This document shows positions 1-7,200 of a DNA stretch of 39,020 nt, in pieces. Under the pieces are notes generated by a model. It did not search any database. It saw only the letters and a list, made by a program, of their open reading frames with translations, and was not told where the DNA came from. The DNA lies in contig JAJZRO010000005.1 of the NCBI GenBank assembly GCA_021802645.1, positions 1 through 39,020 on the forward strand, written 5' to 3'. How positions within the stretch are numbered: position 1 is the first letter of the stretch; each line of letters starts with the position of its first letter. A program made the position numbers and the translations under genes. This DNA comes from Deltaproteobacteria bacterium (GTDB taxonomy: Bacteria > Desulfobacterota > Desulfobulbia > Desulfobulbales > Desulfurivibrionaceae).

Positions 1-106
1 TCTTTTCCTCGACCAGCATGCGGGTGCCTTGGTGGATGTTCAGTTTTTTCTTGAGCGAGGCCGGGATGGTGACCTGGCCTTTGATAGTGGCGGTGGTGGT
101 GGGCAC
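1..106 (-). CDS. AbrB/MazE-type DNA-binding protein, N-terminal part (partial)
   Basis: The minus strand reads MPTTTATIKGQVTIPASLKK and continues for 35 codons to the window edge. This is the swapped-hairpin AbrB/SpoVT fold, with the typical GQVTIP strand followed by a small helix and a G-T-R turn. Such proteins are transition-state regulators or antitoxins of a toxin-antitoxin pair, and the toxin, if any, would lie beyond the left edge. I chose the GTG at 106 because an AAGG sits about 8 nt upstream and the nitroreductase stop lies just before it (11 nt gap), so the two may be cotranscribed. The 3' part is not visible, so the exact subfamily cannot be given. Confidence 0.7.
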   Translation of the reverse strand, partial: MPTTTATIKGQVTIPASLKKKLNIHQGTRMLVEEK

Positions 107-117
107 GTAGCGCCTTA

Positions 118-936
118 TCACCGCCAGCTCACCTGCGCCTCATTGCGCAGCGGAATCCGCTGGTAGGCGTTCTTGGGATAGCCGGCCATCATGGCGCCGG
201 TGAGGACGTGGCCAGCGGGCAGATTCAGCGCCTCCCGGAGCGGCGGCCAGAAGGCGGCAGCCGAGAAAAGGAAGCCGGCCCAGCAGGTGCCCACGCCCTC
301 GGTGGCCGCGGCCAGCTCGAAGGTGGTGAGCGCGATGGTGCTGTCGACCATGCCGTAGCGGTACGTTTCCGGCGCATGGGTCACCACCAGGCAGGGCGCA
401 GAGCGCAGGACCGGGTCCCGTCCCTCCTCCCACCGCGCCACCAGCCGCGGCATGCGGTAGGTGGTGGCCAGGGGGTCCTTTTTGGCGATCAGGTCGCGCA
501 TCCAGTCCACCGCCTTGCCGGCCAGCTCTTCCAGCAACTCCTTGCGGCTGATCACCAGCCAGCCGAGCTGCTGGGTGTTCTTGGCCGTGGGCGCATAGCG
601 GGCCGTATCGAGCAGGCGCGCCAGCTTCTCCTGTTCGATGGGTTTGTTCTTGTAGACCCTGGTGGAGCGGCGGGAACGGACCAAACGGCGGAAGACCTCG
701 GGGGCGGGCAGCAATTCCGGTTCCATGGGCGCGCAGGCCTCCGTGGCCATGGTCTTGAGGGAAAAGGCGCCGTGCGGGCAGACGGCCACGCAGTGGCCGC
801 AGTTGATGCACAGCTCTTCCGCGTGTTCCACCGGCGCCGGGGTCTTGTGGTCCATGGTCAGGATGCCCATGGGGCATTCGGCGACGCAGAGGCCGTCTGC
901 CGCGCATTTGTTTGCATCGATGGTAAAGAAGCTCAT
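118..936 (-). CDS. Ferredoxin-nitroreductase fusion protein
   Basis: A 272-residue flavoprotein. Residues 1-60 are a 2x[4Fe-4S] ferredoxin-like domain, and about 85-270 are an FMN-binding nitroreductase domain starting at the RRSTRVYKNKPI segment. It probably reduces a small organic substrate with FMN, fed by electrons through its own iron-sulfur clusters; the substrate is unknown. The second cluster motif is complete (C43, C46, C49, C53-P). In the first motif the second cysteine is replaced by Asp14 (C11, D14, C17, C21-P), a pattern I believe is usual in this family. The start at 936 is fixed by an AGGAGG 5 nt upstream; a longer reading from 990 has no such site. It is the last complete gene of the minus run. 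Confidence 0.85.
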   Translation of the reverse strand: MSFFTIDANKCAADGLCVAECPMGILTMDHKTPAPVEHAEELCINCGHCVAVCPHGAFSLKTMATEACAPMEPELLPAPEVFRRLVRSRRSTRVYKNKPIEQEKLARLLDTARYAPTAKNTQQLGWLVISRKELLEELAGKAVDWMRDLIAKKDPLATTYRMPRLVARWEEGRDPVLRSAPCLVVTHAPETYRYGMVDSTIALTTFELAAATEGVGTCWAGFLFSAAAFWPPLREALNLPAGHVLTGAMMAGYPKNAYQRIPLRNEAQVSWR

Positions 937-975
937 AATTCCTCCTGCGAGTGGTGGGGAATGGATTTTTCTTAT

Positions 976-1004
976 GTTGTAATGCGGCAAGACCGGGGCC
1001 GCAA
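976..1004 (-). promoter_or_regulatory. Possible sigma70 promoter for the nitroreductase
   Basis: On the minus strand TTGCGG is followed after 17 nt by TACAAC (about 3/6 and 4/6 matches). It lies 40 nt before the nitroreductase start, in the 212-nt gap after the beta-propeller gene. It is weak, and read-through from the upstream gene is also possible. I saw nothing else in this gap. Confidence 0.3.
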
Positions 1005-1148
1005 GGGAAATGGGAGGATAGCGTGTCAGGCACCCAGAAGCGGCGGCCAGTCGATTGGGCTATGGTGCCGGAGGCGGCGGGGAGTTGGTGAATGAAAGAG
1101 GGCGTCGCCTTATCGGCCCATCGTGAACATCGGACTCTGTCCCCTCTT

Positions 1149-2168
1149 CTACTGCTGGAGCAATAACTCGCTGGCCGTTGATCGGCTTTTCGTGGGAACC
1201 GCGTAAATCCAAACCGCTGCCTCGCGCTGACCTCGATGGGGTACGGCCAGGAACAACCGCCGCATTGCAGGGACGAACAGGGAAGTGCGCGCCCCAGGTG
1301 CCGTGGGGATTCTTGCGATAGAACGGTAATGACCGGAATCGGTTCGTTCGAGGACATCGAGATACCCCGTGCCACACGAAATATAGAGGCGGTGCTGCTG
1401 GGAATCGATGAAGATATCGTCTGGGTCACCATCGATGGGAACAGAGACGACAATCTTCCCGGATCGGGTATCGAAGCCGATGAGCTGGGAAGGCTCTCGG
1501 GCGCCGATGAACAAGAGATGGGCAGCTTCATCCAGGGCCATTGGAAAATTGCCTTTGGCATTTCGCAATGGCCAGGTGCCGACTATGTGCTGTTTGGCGA
1601 CATTCGCCACGATGACCCCTTGGATCGCCGGGACATTGACGAACATCCTGCCGTCGCCCTTGCTTAACGCGAACGATTCCGGATGACCAGGGAGCGGAAT
1701 GACACCAAGTCGTTGGAGTTTCGTATCGAATATACCAATCGCGCCTCTTCCGTACGCCACAAAGAGCTGTTGCGCGGCAACGTCGTAACGTAGGTTGTCT
1801 GCATCCTCGTGGAGGTCAAGTTGCGTAAGGAGTTCGAGCGTGGTTGCGTCGAACACCGAACAGGCGCCATTTCCTCCATTGGAAACAACCAGGCGGCCGG
1901 AGTCCGCCATAAAGACCACATCCTGCGGTTCGCTGAGCCGGGGGATGCTCTTGATTCTCTCCGCTTTTCGCAGATCGACGACTTCAAGGCTGTTGTTGCC
2001 GAGTGCAGCGATGAAAAGCCTGTTGCCCGCCGTATCGACCGCCATATGATCGATTCGTCCCATCACCTGGGGTAAGGGGATTTGGCCCGCTAACTGCAAG
2101 GACAGGTCTTCGGCGTATGCCCAGCCAGAGACAACAAGCAAGACGACAATGACCGGCAGGACTCGCAT
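1149..2168 (-). CDS. Exported YncE-like beta-propeller protein
   Basis: A 339-residue protein with a Sec signal peptide (MRVLPVIVVLLVVSGWAYA, cleavage near residue 19-20). The rest is a repeated pattern of short beta strands with about 40-residue periodicity, such as D-T-A-G-N-R-L-F-I-A-A, D-S-G-R-L-V-V-S-N and D-S-Q-Q-H-R-L-Y-I-S. This is typical of YVTN/YncE seven-bladed propellers. It should be periplasmic. Members of the family bind DNA, cell wall or small ligands, or serve electron-transfer enzymes, so no specific role can be assigned. An AGGGA-type site lies just upstream of the ATG. It follows the PhnA gene by 76 nt on the same strand. Confidence 0.75.
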   Translation of the reverse strand: MRVLPVIVVLLVVSGWAYAEDLSLQLAGQIPLPQVMGRIDHMAVDTAGNRLFIAALGNNSLEVVDLRKAERIKSIPRLSEPQDVVFMADSGRLVVSNGGNGACSVFDATTLELLTQLDLHEDADNLRYDVAAQQLFVAYGRGAIGIFDTKLQRLGVIPLPGHPESFALSKGDGRMFVNVPAIQGVIVANVAKQHIVGTWPLRNAKGNFPMALDEAAHLLFIGAREPSQLIGFDTRSGKIVVSVPIDGDPDDIFIDSQQHRLYISCGTGYLDVLERTDSGHYRSIARIPTAPGARTSLFVPAMRRLFLAVPHRGQREAAVWIYAVPTKSRSTASELLLQQ

Positions 2169-2244
2169 CTCCGTGTCCCTCCATCGTGTGAGGCCTGTGT
2201 CAGGTACTTATGCCATCAGCGTTCACTCATCTGTGCCGCATTTT

Positions 2245-2586
2245 CTACGCCTTTTTCACAAACTCCGATTTCAACTGCATCGCCCCGAAGCCATCGATTC
2301 GGCAGTCGATGTTGTGATCGCCCTCGACAAGTCGGATGTTCCGCACCTTGGTGCCGACCTTGAGCGCCGAGGAGGCGCCTTTGACCTTCAGGTCCTTGAT
2401 GACGGTGACCGTGTCGCCGTCCTGGAGCAGGTTGCCATGGGCATCGCGCACCACCAGGGTATCGTCCGTACTTGCCGCTCCCGCCTCCTTGCCCCACTCA
2501 TGGCCGCATTCCGGGCAGACGTAGAGGGTCCCGTCTTCGTAGGTGTATTCGGAACTGCATTTGGGACAATGGGGCAGCGTGCTCAT
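2245..2586 (-). CDS. yjdM: PhnA/YjdM family zinc-ribbon protein
   Basis: A 113-residue protein with an N-terminal zinc ribbon (CPKC at residues 7-10 and CPEC at 24-27) and a C-terminal SH3-like PhnA domain containing [15 protein letters not shown]. Despite its old name, alkylphosphonate uptake protein, its biochemical role is not established and there are no phn genes nearby. The start at 2586 has an AGGAGT 7 nt upstream; the open frame extends further 5' to 2883, but that stretch is the shadow of the neighbouring gene. It sits between the DUF488 gene and the beta-propeller on the same strand. Confidence 0.9.
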   Translation of the reverse strand: MSTLPHCPKCSSEYTYEDGTLYVCPECGHEWGKEAGAASTDDTLVVRDAHGNLLQDGDTVTVIKDLKVKGASSALKVGTKVRNIRLVEGDHNIDCRIDGFGAMQLKSEFVKKA

Positions 2587-2657
2587 GCGGTACTCCTGTT
2601 GGGGGCTGGAAGGTATTCTGCCGGCGCGCGGCAAGGGGTGCCGGTCTGCGTGAATCG

Positions 2658-3038
2658 TCAGGCGCCGCGCAAGGAGGCTGGAGGGCGTTTGCCCAGTGCT
2701 TCCAGATACTCCTTGAGCACCACGGCCTGGTTGTGCTGTTCGTCCTTGGCGCCATAGACAAGCGTCACTGTCCCAGGACGGAGATGTGCCACGATCTGCG
2801 CCACCGCTTCGGGGTTGTGCTGCAACTCTTCGCGGTACCGGCGGCGGAATTCTTGCCACCTGGCCGGGTCGTGGCCAAACCACTGCCGCAGCGCGGTGCT
2901 TGGCGCGATTTCCTTGAGCCAGAGGTCGATATGGGCAGTATCCTTGGCGATGCCGCGCGGCCAGAGCCGGTCCACCAGAATCCGGAATCCGTCCCCTGCA
3001 CTGAATGGCTCGTATGCACGTTTCAGAAGGATAGGCAT
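2658..3038 (-). CDS. DUF488 (YeaO-like) protein
   Basis: A 126-residue protein matching the DUF488/YeaO family. It shows the K-R-A-Y-E-P N-terminus, the [11 protein letters not shown] motif near residue 20, a W-F-G-H-D-P-A-R-W segment in the middle and a T-L-V-Y-G-A-K-D motif near 95. The length is normal for the family. The function is unknown. It is a soluble cytoplasmic protein following trpA by 50 nt on the same strand, and it may be cotranscribed although a hairpin lies between them. Confidence 0.85.
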   Translation of the reverse strand: MPILLKRAYEPFSAGDGFRILVDRLWPRGIAKDTAHIDLWLKEIAPSTALRQWFGHDPARWQEFRRRYREELQHNPEAVAQIVAHLRPGTVTLVYGAKDEQHNQAVVLKEYLEALGKRPPASLRGA

Positions 3039-3059
3039 GGCTCTCGATGCTGGTTTTTA

Positions 3060-3081
3060 CGCTGCCTTTGGGCAGGCAGCG
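3060..3081 (-). terminator. Hairpin between trpA and the DUF488 gene
   Basis: A perfect 8-bp inverted repeat CGCTGCCT / AGGCAGCG with a 6-nt loop follows the trpA stop. There is no T tract after it in the direction of trpA transcription, so it may attenuate or protect the 3' end rather than act as a classic terminator. Confidence 0.35.
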
Positions 3082-3088
3082 GAGGTGG

Positions 3089-3853
3089 CTACCGCAGGCC
3101 GGCGATGAAGGGGCCGACCGCTTCAGGCCCTTTTCCTTCGACCAGCCGGATGGTGGCGGTACCGATCACCGCCATGTCCGCCTTGCCCTTCAAGACCTCC
3201 ACGTCCGCCTTGCTGGCGATGCCGAAGCCCACGGCCAGCGGCAGGTTGGTGGCGGCCCGGCAGTGGGCGAGGTAGTCGTGGAAGGCAGCGTCGAAGGTGG
3301 TCTGGGCGCCGGTCACCCCGCGCCGCGCCACGCAGTAAACGAGGCCCTCGCCGTAGCCCGCCAGTTCGCGCATCCGCATGTCGGTGCTGGTGGGGGCAAA
3401 GATCATGACCGGCGCAATGCCGTATTTCTTGGCCAGATTGAGGTACTCCTCGCCCTCCTCGGGCGGCAGGTCCGGCACGATGAAGCCCTGGATGCCGATC
3501 TCCTTGGCCTTCTTGAAGAACTTCTCCACCCCGTACTTGAAGAGGATGTTGTAGTAGGTCATGAAGAGGAAGGGGATCTTATGGGTCGCGGCCATCTCGG
3601 CGGCGAACTCCAGGCACTCCCGGACCTTGAGGCCGTGGCTGATCGCCTCCTGGTTCGCCTTCAAGATCACCGGCCCGTCGGCCACCGGTTCGGAAAAGGG
3701 GATCTGCAACTCGATGCAGTCTACGCCGTTGTCGACCATCTGCCTGACCACCTCGCGATTGACAGCGAGCGAGGGGTAGCCCAGCACCAGGTGGGTCATG
3801 AGCAGGATATCTTTCTCGGCGCGCCGGGCGCGCAGCGTCTCAGTCAGCTGCAT
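3089..3853 (-). CDS. trpA: Tryptophan synthase alpha chain
   Basis: A 254-residue TIM-barrel enzyme cleaving indole-3-glycerol phosphate to indole, which passes to TrpB. The catalytic motif is clear near residues 45-60: [14 protein letters not shown] contains the catalytic Glu and Asp. The phosphate-binding part includes R-R-G-V-T-G and the A-V-G-F-G-I strand. The start at 3853 overlaps the trpB end by 14 nt, which suggests translational coupling; the frame stays open to 3913 but that lies within trpB. The usual trpEGDCF genes are not next to this pair. Confidence 0.95.
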   Translation of the reverse strand: MQLTETLRARRAEKDILLMTHLVLGYPSLAVNREVVRQMVDNGVDCIELQIPFSEPVADGPVILKANQEAISHGLKVRECLEFAAEMAATHKIPFLFMTYYNILFKYGVEKFFKKAKEIGIQGFIVPDLPPEEGEEYLNLAKKYGIAPVMIFAPTSTDMRMRELAGYGEGLVYCVARRGVTGAQTTFDAAFHDYLAHCRAATNLPLAVGFGIASKADVEVLKGKADMAVIGTATIRLVEGKGPEAVGPFIAGLR

Positions 3854-5072
3854 ACTGCTTTCCTTTCTCGCGGATAAAGGCCTTCCAGGAGGGGTCGTCA
3901 AAGGCGTGGGCAATGGTGAAGATGTCCTTGTCGCCGCGGCCCGACTGGTTGATGATGATCGCCTCGTCCTTGCTTAAGCTGCCCGCCTCCTTGAAGGCGT
4001 GGACAAAGGCGTGGGCCGATTCGAGGGCCGGGATGATCCCTTCCTGCTTGATGGTGAGGTCGAGGGCGGCCATGACCTCGGCGTCGGTGGCGGCCGCAAA
4101 GCGCACCCGCCCCTTTTCCCACAGGTCGGTGAGGATGGGCGAAACCCCGATGTAATCGAGGCCGGCGGCCACCGAGTGGGTGTCGCACATCTGGCCGTCA
4201 CTGTCCTGCAAGAACATGGTCTTGTAACCCTGGGCCACGCCGGGCGAGGCATCGGGGCTGGCGAGCCGGGCGGCGTGCTGCTTGGTGGCAATGCCCTTGC
4301 CGCCCGCCTCGACGCCGATCAGCTCCACCTCGCGGTCGTCGAGGAAGCCCTGGAAGATGCCCATGGCGTTGGAGCCGCCGCCGACGCAGGCATAGACCCG
4401 GGCTGGCAGCTTGCCGAAGTGCTGCATGATCTGCTTGCGCGCCTCGATGCCGATGATGGACTGGAACCAGGCCACCATGGCCGGGAAGGGGTGCGGGCCG
4501 CAGACCGTGCCCATGACGTAGTGGGTGGTGTCCATGTTGGCCACCCAGTCGCGGAAGGCCTCGTTGATGGCGTCCTTGAGGGTGCGGCTGCCGGAGGTGA
4601 CCGGTACCACGGTGGCACCCAGTTTTTCCATCCAGAAGACGTTGGGCCGCTGGCGCTGGACATCCTCCTCGCCCATGTAGATGGTGCAGGCAAAGCCGAA
4701 CTTGGCCGCCATGGTGGCGGTGGCCACCCCGTGCTGGCCGGCGCCGGTCTCGGCGATCACCCGCTTTTTGCCCATGCGCTTGACGAGCAGCCCCTGGCCC
4801 ATGACGTTGTTCGCCTTGTGCGCCCCGGTGTGGTTGAGGTCCTCGCGCTTGATGAAGATCTGCGCCCCGCCGAAGTGGCGGGAGAGGTTCTCGGCGTACG
4901 TGAGCGGCGTCGGCCGGCAGGAGTAGGTGCTCATCAGCTCGACATACTCCTGCCAGAAGGTCTTGTCCGCCTGGCATCTGGCAAAGGTCGCGTTCAACTC
5001 GCGGAAGGTCTCGTAGAGGATCTCGGGGATAAAGGCGCCGCCCCACTGTCCGTAATAGCCTGGCTTGATCAT
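3840..5072 (-). CDS. trpB: Tryptophan synthase beta chain
   Basis: A 410-residue PLP enzyme joining indole and serine to tryptophan. The PLP lysine lies in H-T-G-A-H-K-A-N-N, the phosphate cradle is G-G-G-S-N-A-M-G, and E-T-G-A-G-Q-H-G-V-A is the catalytic glutamate loop. The N-terminus MIKPGYYGQWGGAFIPE begins like normal TrpB1. The open frame continues upstream to 5531, but that extra part has no TrpB similarity, so I chose ATG 5072. A clear ribosome site is lacking (GGGA about 13 nt away). trpA follows with a 14-nt overlap. Confidence 0.95.
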   Translation of the reverse strand: MIKPGYYGQWGGAFIPEILYETFRELNATFARCQADKTFWQEYVELMSTYSCRPTPLTYAENLSRHFGGAQIFIKREDLNHTGAHKANNVMGQGLLVKRMGKKRVIAETGAGQHGVATATMAAKFGFACTIYMGEEDVQRQRPNVFWMEKLGATVVPVTSGSRTLKDAINEAFRDWVANMDTTHYVMGTVCGPHPFPAMVAWFQSIIGIEARKQIMQHFGKLPARVYACVGGGSNAMGIFQGFLDDREVELIGVEAGGKGIATKQHAARLASPDASPGVAQGYKTMFLQDSDGQMCDTHSVAAGLDYIGVSPILTDLWEKGRVRFAAATDAEVMAALDLTIKQEGIIPALESAHAFVHAFKEAGSLSKDEAIIINQSGRGDKDIFTIAHAFDDPSWKAFIREKGKQYAAD

Positions 5073-5106
5073 ATGCGCTGCGTTCCCAAAAGGTGGTTGT
5101 TGCAAG

Positions 5107-5116
5107 GTTTGCAAAC
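5107..5116. promoter_or_regulatory. Perfect 10-bp palindrome upstream of trpB
   Basis: GTTTGCAAAC lies 35 nt upstream of the trpB start and overlaps a possible -10 box. It could be half of an operator or chance. No TrpR-type site could be assigned. Confidence 0.2.
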
Positions 5117-5141
5117 TACCCGAAATGGCGTGGTTTGTCGA
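5113..5141 (-). promoter_or_regulatory. trpB: Possible trpBA promoter
   Basis: On the minus strand TCGACA is followed after 17 nt by TAGTTT. The -35 is one mismatch from consensus, the -10 is weak. The predicted leader is about 34 nt, with no leader peptide rich in tryptophan visible. Confidence 0.3.
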
Positions 5142-5763
5142 CAGGAGTTTCAGTTGCCCCAGCGATGCAGTCAGGCTGGGAGAGGAATTTTCCGGTTGCC
5201 GGGCCGAAGGGAATCCGGTTATAAAGCAAATCGTTAAATGCCTGAGAGCGCTTTGGGTGTTCCGCACCCGTGTCGATTTCAGCTTCCTTTCATTCTTTGG
5301 AGAGTCGTGATGCAACGCAGCTTCCATCACATATGAGCACTGCTCCGGCGTAAGCCGGCCGGCCCGGTTCGGGCTGGACGCAATTGCGGCTCTTCCTGCC
5401 AGGTTCTTCGTCCCCAGCGTTTCCTCGGGTGATTCTTTCCCTCTTCGCTGACAAGGCCCGCGGCTGAGTAAGAGCCGCGCCCGGGCCGGAGGTTTGTCTT
5501 CCGGCCCGCACAGCGAAGAGGGTCTATGCACGCGCCTGGTTCCCTGCTGCCCGTTCTACGGGCGGCTGAGCCGGCATGGGGCATGGGGGCCGTTTTCCCG
5601 GTCACCCTGCGCCGTGTCGCCTCGCATTCCATCCCATCTCTGGTCGAGCTCCGTTTCGATCGCCACCGCACGGTGGTGCCGTGTTGCCGCGGCTCGCCTC
5701 CCGTCGCTCGCGCATCATTCTGGATCCGCAACGTCATAAACAAACTGCATAAGGAGCATTCCC
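5142..5763. other. Gene-free 620-nt stretch rich in inverted repeats
   Basis: No open frame here looks like a real protein: all candidates are arginine- and proline-rich shadows. The central part holds nested hairpins (separate entry). Further hairpins include GCTGCCCG / CGGGCGGC at about 5546-5566 and CACCG / CGGTG at about 5663-5674. No tRNA, RNase P, 4.5S or tmRNA signature was recognised on either strand. The AAGGAG at 5750-5755 belongs to the downstream rhodanese gene. Confidence 0.5.
5439..5522. ncRNA. Candidate structured RNA: closing stem with two internal hairpins
   Basis: A perfect 12-bp inverted repeat, CCCTCTTCGCTG (5439-5450) and CAGCGAAGAGGG (5511-5522), closes a 60-nt interior that itself folds into two perfect hairpins. 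These are CGCGGCT / AGCCGCG (5459-5465 with 5473-5479, 7-nt loop) and CGGGCCGGA / TCCGGCCCG (5482-5490 with 5500-5508). The result is a three-way junction with 28 uninterrupted base pairs in 84 nt. It lies between the divergent trpBA and rhodanese genes, so it could be a leader element, an independent small RNA or a small palindromic repeat. The strand is not decided by the sequence, and I could not match it to a known family. Confidence 0.45.
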
Positions 5764-6186
5764 ATGAAGAAGTATGTATTGTTGTGCCTTTCTCTGCTCT
5801 GCCTGTTCAACGTGGCAGCGTTCTTTGAGACTTTCAACTGGGTGGAGCCCGAGCAATTCAAACAATGGCTGGAGGCGAAGAAGCCCATGATCCTGGTGGA
5901 TATCCAGGACAAACCTTCCTTTGCGGCCCACCATTTCCCCGGCGCCATCGAGACCAACGCCTTCCCGGTGGAGACGGACGCGGAGCGGCATCGGCTCGAC
6001 CCGGCGGTGGCGACCGCGAAGAAGAGCGGTCAGGAGGTGGTGGTGCTCTGCCCGCGGGGTGGTGGCGGGGCGAAACGGGCCTACGATTACCTCAAGGCCC
6101 AGGGCGTGCCGGAAAAGAAGCTCGTCATCCTTACCGGCGGGGTGGACAAGTGGCCCTACCGCAACATGCTGGAGGCGAGCAAGTAG
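5764..6186 (+). CDS. Exported rhodanese-like protein
   Basis: A 140-residue protein with a signal peptide or N-terminal anchor (MKKYVLLCLSLLCLFNVAAFF) followed by one rhodanese domain. I-L-V-D-I-Q-D and H-F-P-G-A-I are the usual first-half motifs. The active loop is V-V-V-L-C-P-R-G-G-G-G-A-K-R-A, with the cysteine near residue 96 in a glycine-rich loop that is longer and smoother than the usual CxxGxR. It should transfer sulfane sulfur, or sense it, outside the cytoplasm; the acceptor is unknown. An AAGGAG lies 8 nt upstream of the ATG. Confidence 0.85.
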   Translation: MKKYVLLCLSLLCLFNVAAFFETFNWVEPEQFKQWLEAKKPMILVDIQDKPSFAAHHFPGAIETNAFPVETDAERHRLDPAVATAKKSGQEVVVLCPRGGGGAKRAYDYLKAQGVPEKKLVILTGGVDKWPYRNMLEASK

Positions 6187-6193
6187 CGAAGAA

Positions 6194-6232
6194 GCACGAT
6201 GCCCGGTTGCTGGTTGGGGCCGGGCATCGTGC
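6194..6232 (+). terminator. Strong 13-bp hairpin after the rhodanese gene
   Basis: A perfect 13-bp stem GCACGATGCCCGG / CCGGGCATCGTGC with a 13-nt loop begins 8 nt after the stop codon. There is no following T tract, so it is either a factor-dependent terminator or a 3'-end-stabilising hairpin. Confidence 0.5.
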
Positions 6233-6339
6233 CGCTGGGTGGTGGAGGCCGTTGCGAACACGCGCTCGGCTCGGCGGAATTCTGCCTGGGGCACGGAATC
6301 CTTGCCTCGGCGGCCAGGCGGCGAATTCCATGGAGAGGC

Positions 6340-6368
6340 TTGCCTTCGATCGGAGAAATCCCTAAACT
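6340..6368 (+). promoter_or_regulatory. Sigma70-type promoter for the RHH gene
   Basis: TTGCCT and TAAACT (4/6 each) are separated by exactly 17 nt. The predicted start near 6375 leaves a leader of about 48 nt to the ATG at 6423. The rest of the 236-nt gap holds only the hairpin above. Confidence 0.45.
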
Positions 6369-6422
6369 ATGTTGTAGAGAAGTGGGAAGTCATCGCCTTA
6401 CAACCGGAAAGGAGGAGTGATT

Positions 6423-6710
6423 ATGCCACAGCCGATTTGTGAATGCCAGACGACGCCGAAGGAAGATGAGCGTACCACCGTCACCCTGGAGATGCCGGTG
6501 GGGCTGCTCAAGCAACTGGAGGAGGCGGCAGCGCTCCAAGGCACCGACTATCGGGAGATGGCACTCTGCTTTCTTCGCGATGGGGTGGGCAACAGCAGCT
6601 TCAAGGTGAAGCGGGAACAATTCGTCAAACACGTTAGGGAGATCTTGGAGAAACACGGCGTCAAGCCCACCGAGGTTGAGGAAGAGGTCTTCAACAAGAT
6701 TCTCTATTGA
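6423..6710 (+). CDS. Small ribbon-helix-helix-like protein
   Basis: A 95-residue protein. Residues about 17-55 have the ribbon-helix-helix layout: a short strand R-T-T-V-T-L-E-M, then an amphipathic helix V-G-L-L-K-Q-L-E-E-A-A-A-L, a turn G-T-D-Y and a second helix. This suggests a CopG/Arc-type DNA-binding or antitoxin-like protein. The C-terminal 40 residues are charged and helical. ATG 6423 is preceded by AAAGGAGG with 7-nt spacing. It lies 223 nt upstream of the selenoprotein gene on the same strand, and no toxin gene is adjacent. The assignment rests on the pattern only. Confidence 0.6.
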   Translation: MPQPICECQTTPKEDERTTVTLEMPVGLLKQLEEAAALQGTDYREMALCFLRDGVGNSSFKVKREQFVKHVREILEKHGVKPTEVEEEVFNKILY

Positions 6711-6933
6711 CGAAACCCGGGTGCCGTTACGTGCCAGAACGTCCTGCGGGTGGCCGTTTTCGCACGCAGCATCAACCCGACGGGAGAAGATGACGGCCAA
6801 GGCGGCCGCCGGTCGTGGCGGCTTGTGCCCGAGGTCGAGGGTTTTTGGCGCGGGTTCCGGCTGTCGCTCCAGGGCGCTCCCCTGCGGCCGGCCATGAGGG
6901 GGCGGGAAATACAAAACGGAAAAGGAGACGCCC

Positions 6934-7200
6934 ATGATCGAGATGGTGCTGTTCCACAGTGGCAATCCTGCGTGAGGAACCTGCCAGAAGGCCACGGGCG
7001 TGGCCAAGGCGATGCAGGAGCAATTCGGCGGGCAGCTCACGCTGCGTACCTACCTCTCCAACTCCCCGGAGGCGGCAGCCTACAGCCTCAAGGGTTCGAC
7101 CAATGTCTTTGTCAACGGCGAGTGGGTTGCCCTGGAGGTGGCCACCGACCGGGAAAAAATGGCAGCCCATCTGAACGGCATCCTCGCCCGCGGCGGATGA
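6934..7200 (+). CDS. Thioredoxin-like selenoprotein (UGA-encoded Sec at codon 14, UxxC)
   Basis: ATG 6934 has AAAAGGAG 7 nt upstream. The frame reads MIEMVLFHSGNPA, then TGA (6973-6975), then GTCQKATGVAKAMQEQ and on to a TGA stop at 7198-7200. Read as Sec, the TGA gives an 88-residue protein with a redox motif U14-G-T-C17 at the end of the first beta strand, exactly where thioredoxin-fold proteins carry CxxC. A later S-T-N-V-F-V-N-G-E-W segment resembles the strand-turn-strand of small thioredoxins. A SECIS-like stem-loop follows the UGA. A standard gene caller would start at GTG 7000 and lose the active site. The partner and substrate are unknown. The gene ends back to back with the minus-strand gene at 7201. 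A pseudogene is the alternative, but downstream coding is intact. Confidence 0.8.
6980..7018 (+). promoter_or_regulatory. Bacterial SECIS-like element
   Basis: Downstream of the UGA a two-part stem forms: lower CCTGC (6980-6984) with GCAGG (7014-7018), upper GGCCAC (6990-6995) with GTGGCC (7000-7005), apical loop GGGC. The loop G lies 21 nt after the UGA, inside the range known for bacterial SECIS elements, where an apical-loop guanine is needed for SelB binding. Confidence 0.7.

Noticed and set aside
3999-5237. A 412-codon plus-strand open frame
   Set aside because: Antisense to trpB, repetitive G/A/E/H composition and no family similarity.
5330-5530. Cobalamin riboswitch or RNase P RNA in the hairpin region
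   Set aside because: A few short matches (GGGAAAG, GAGGAAA) occur on the minus strand, but the conserved cores and their order are missing.
7000-7200. A separate 66-residue protein starting at GTG 7000
   Set aside because: No ribosome site there; the upstream ATG with a good site and the in-frame UGA with SECIS-like stem give a better gene model.
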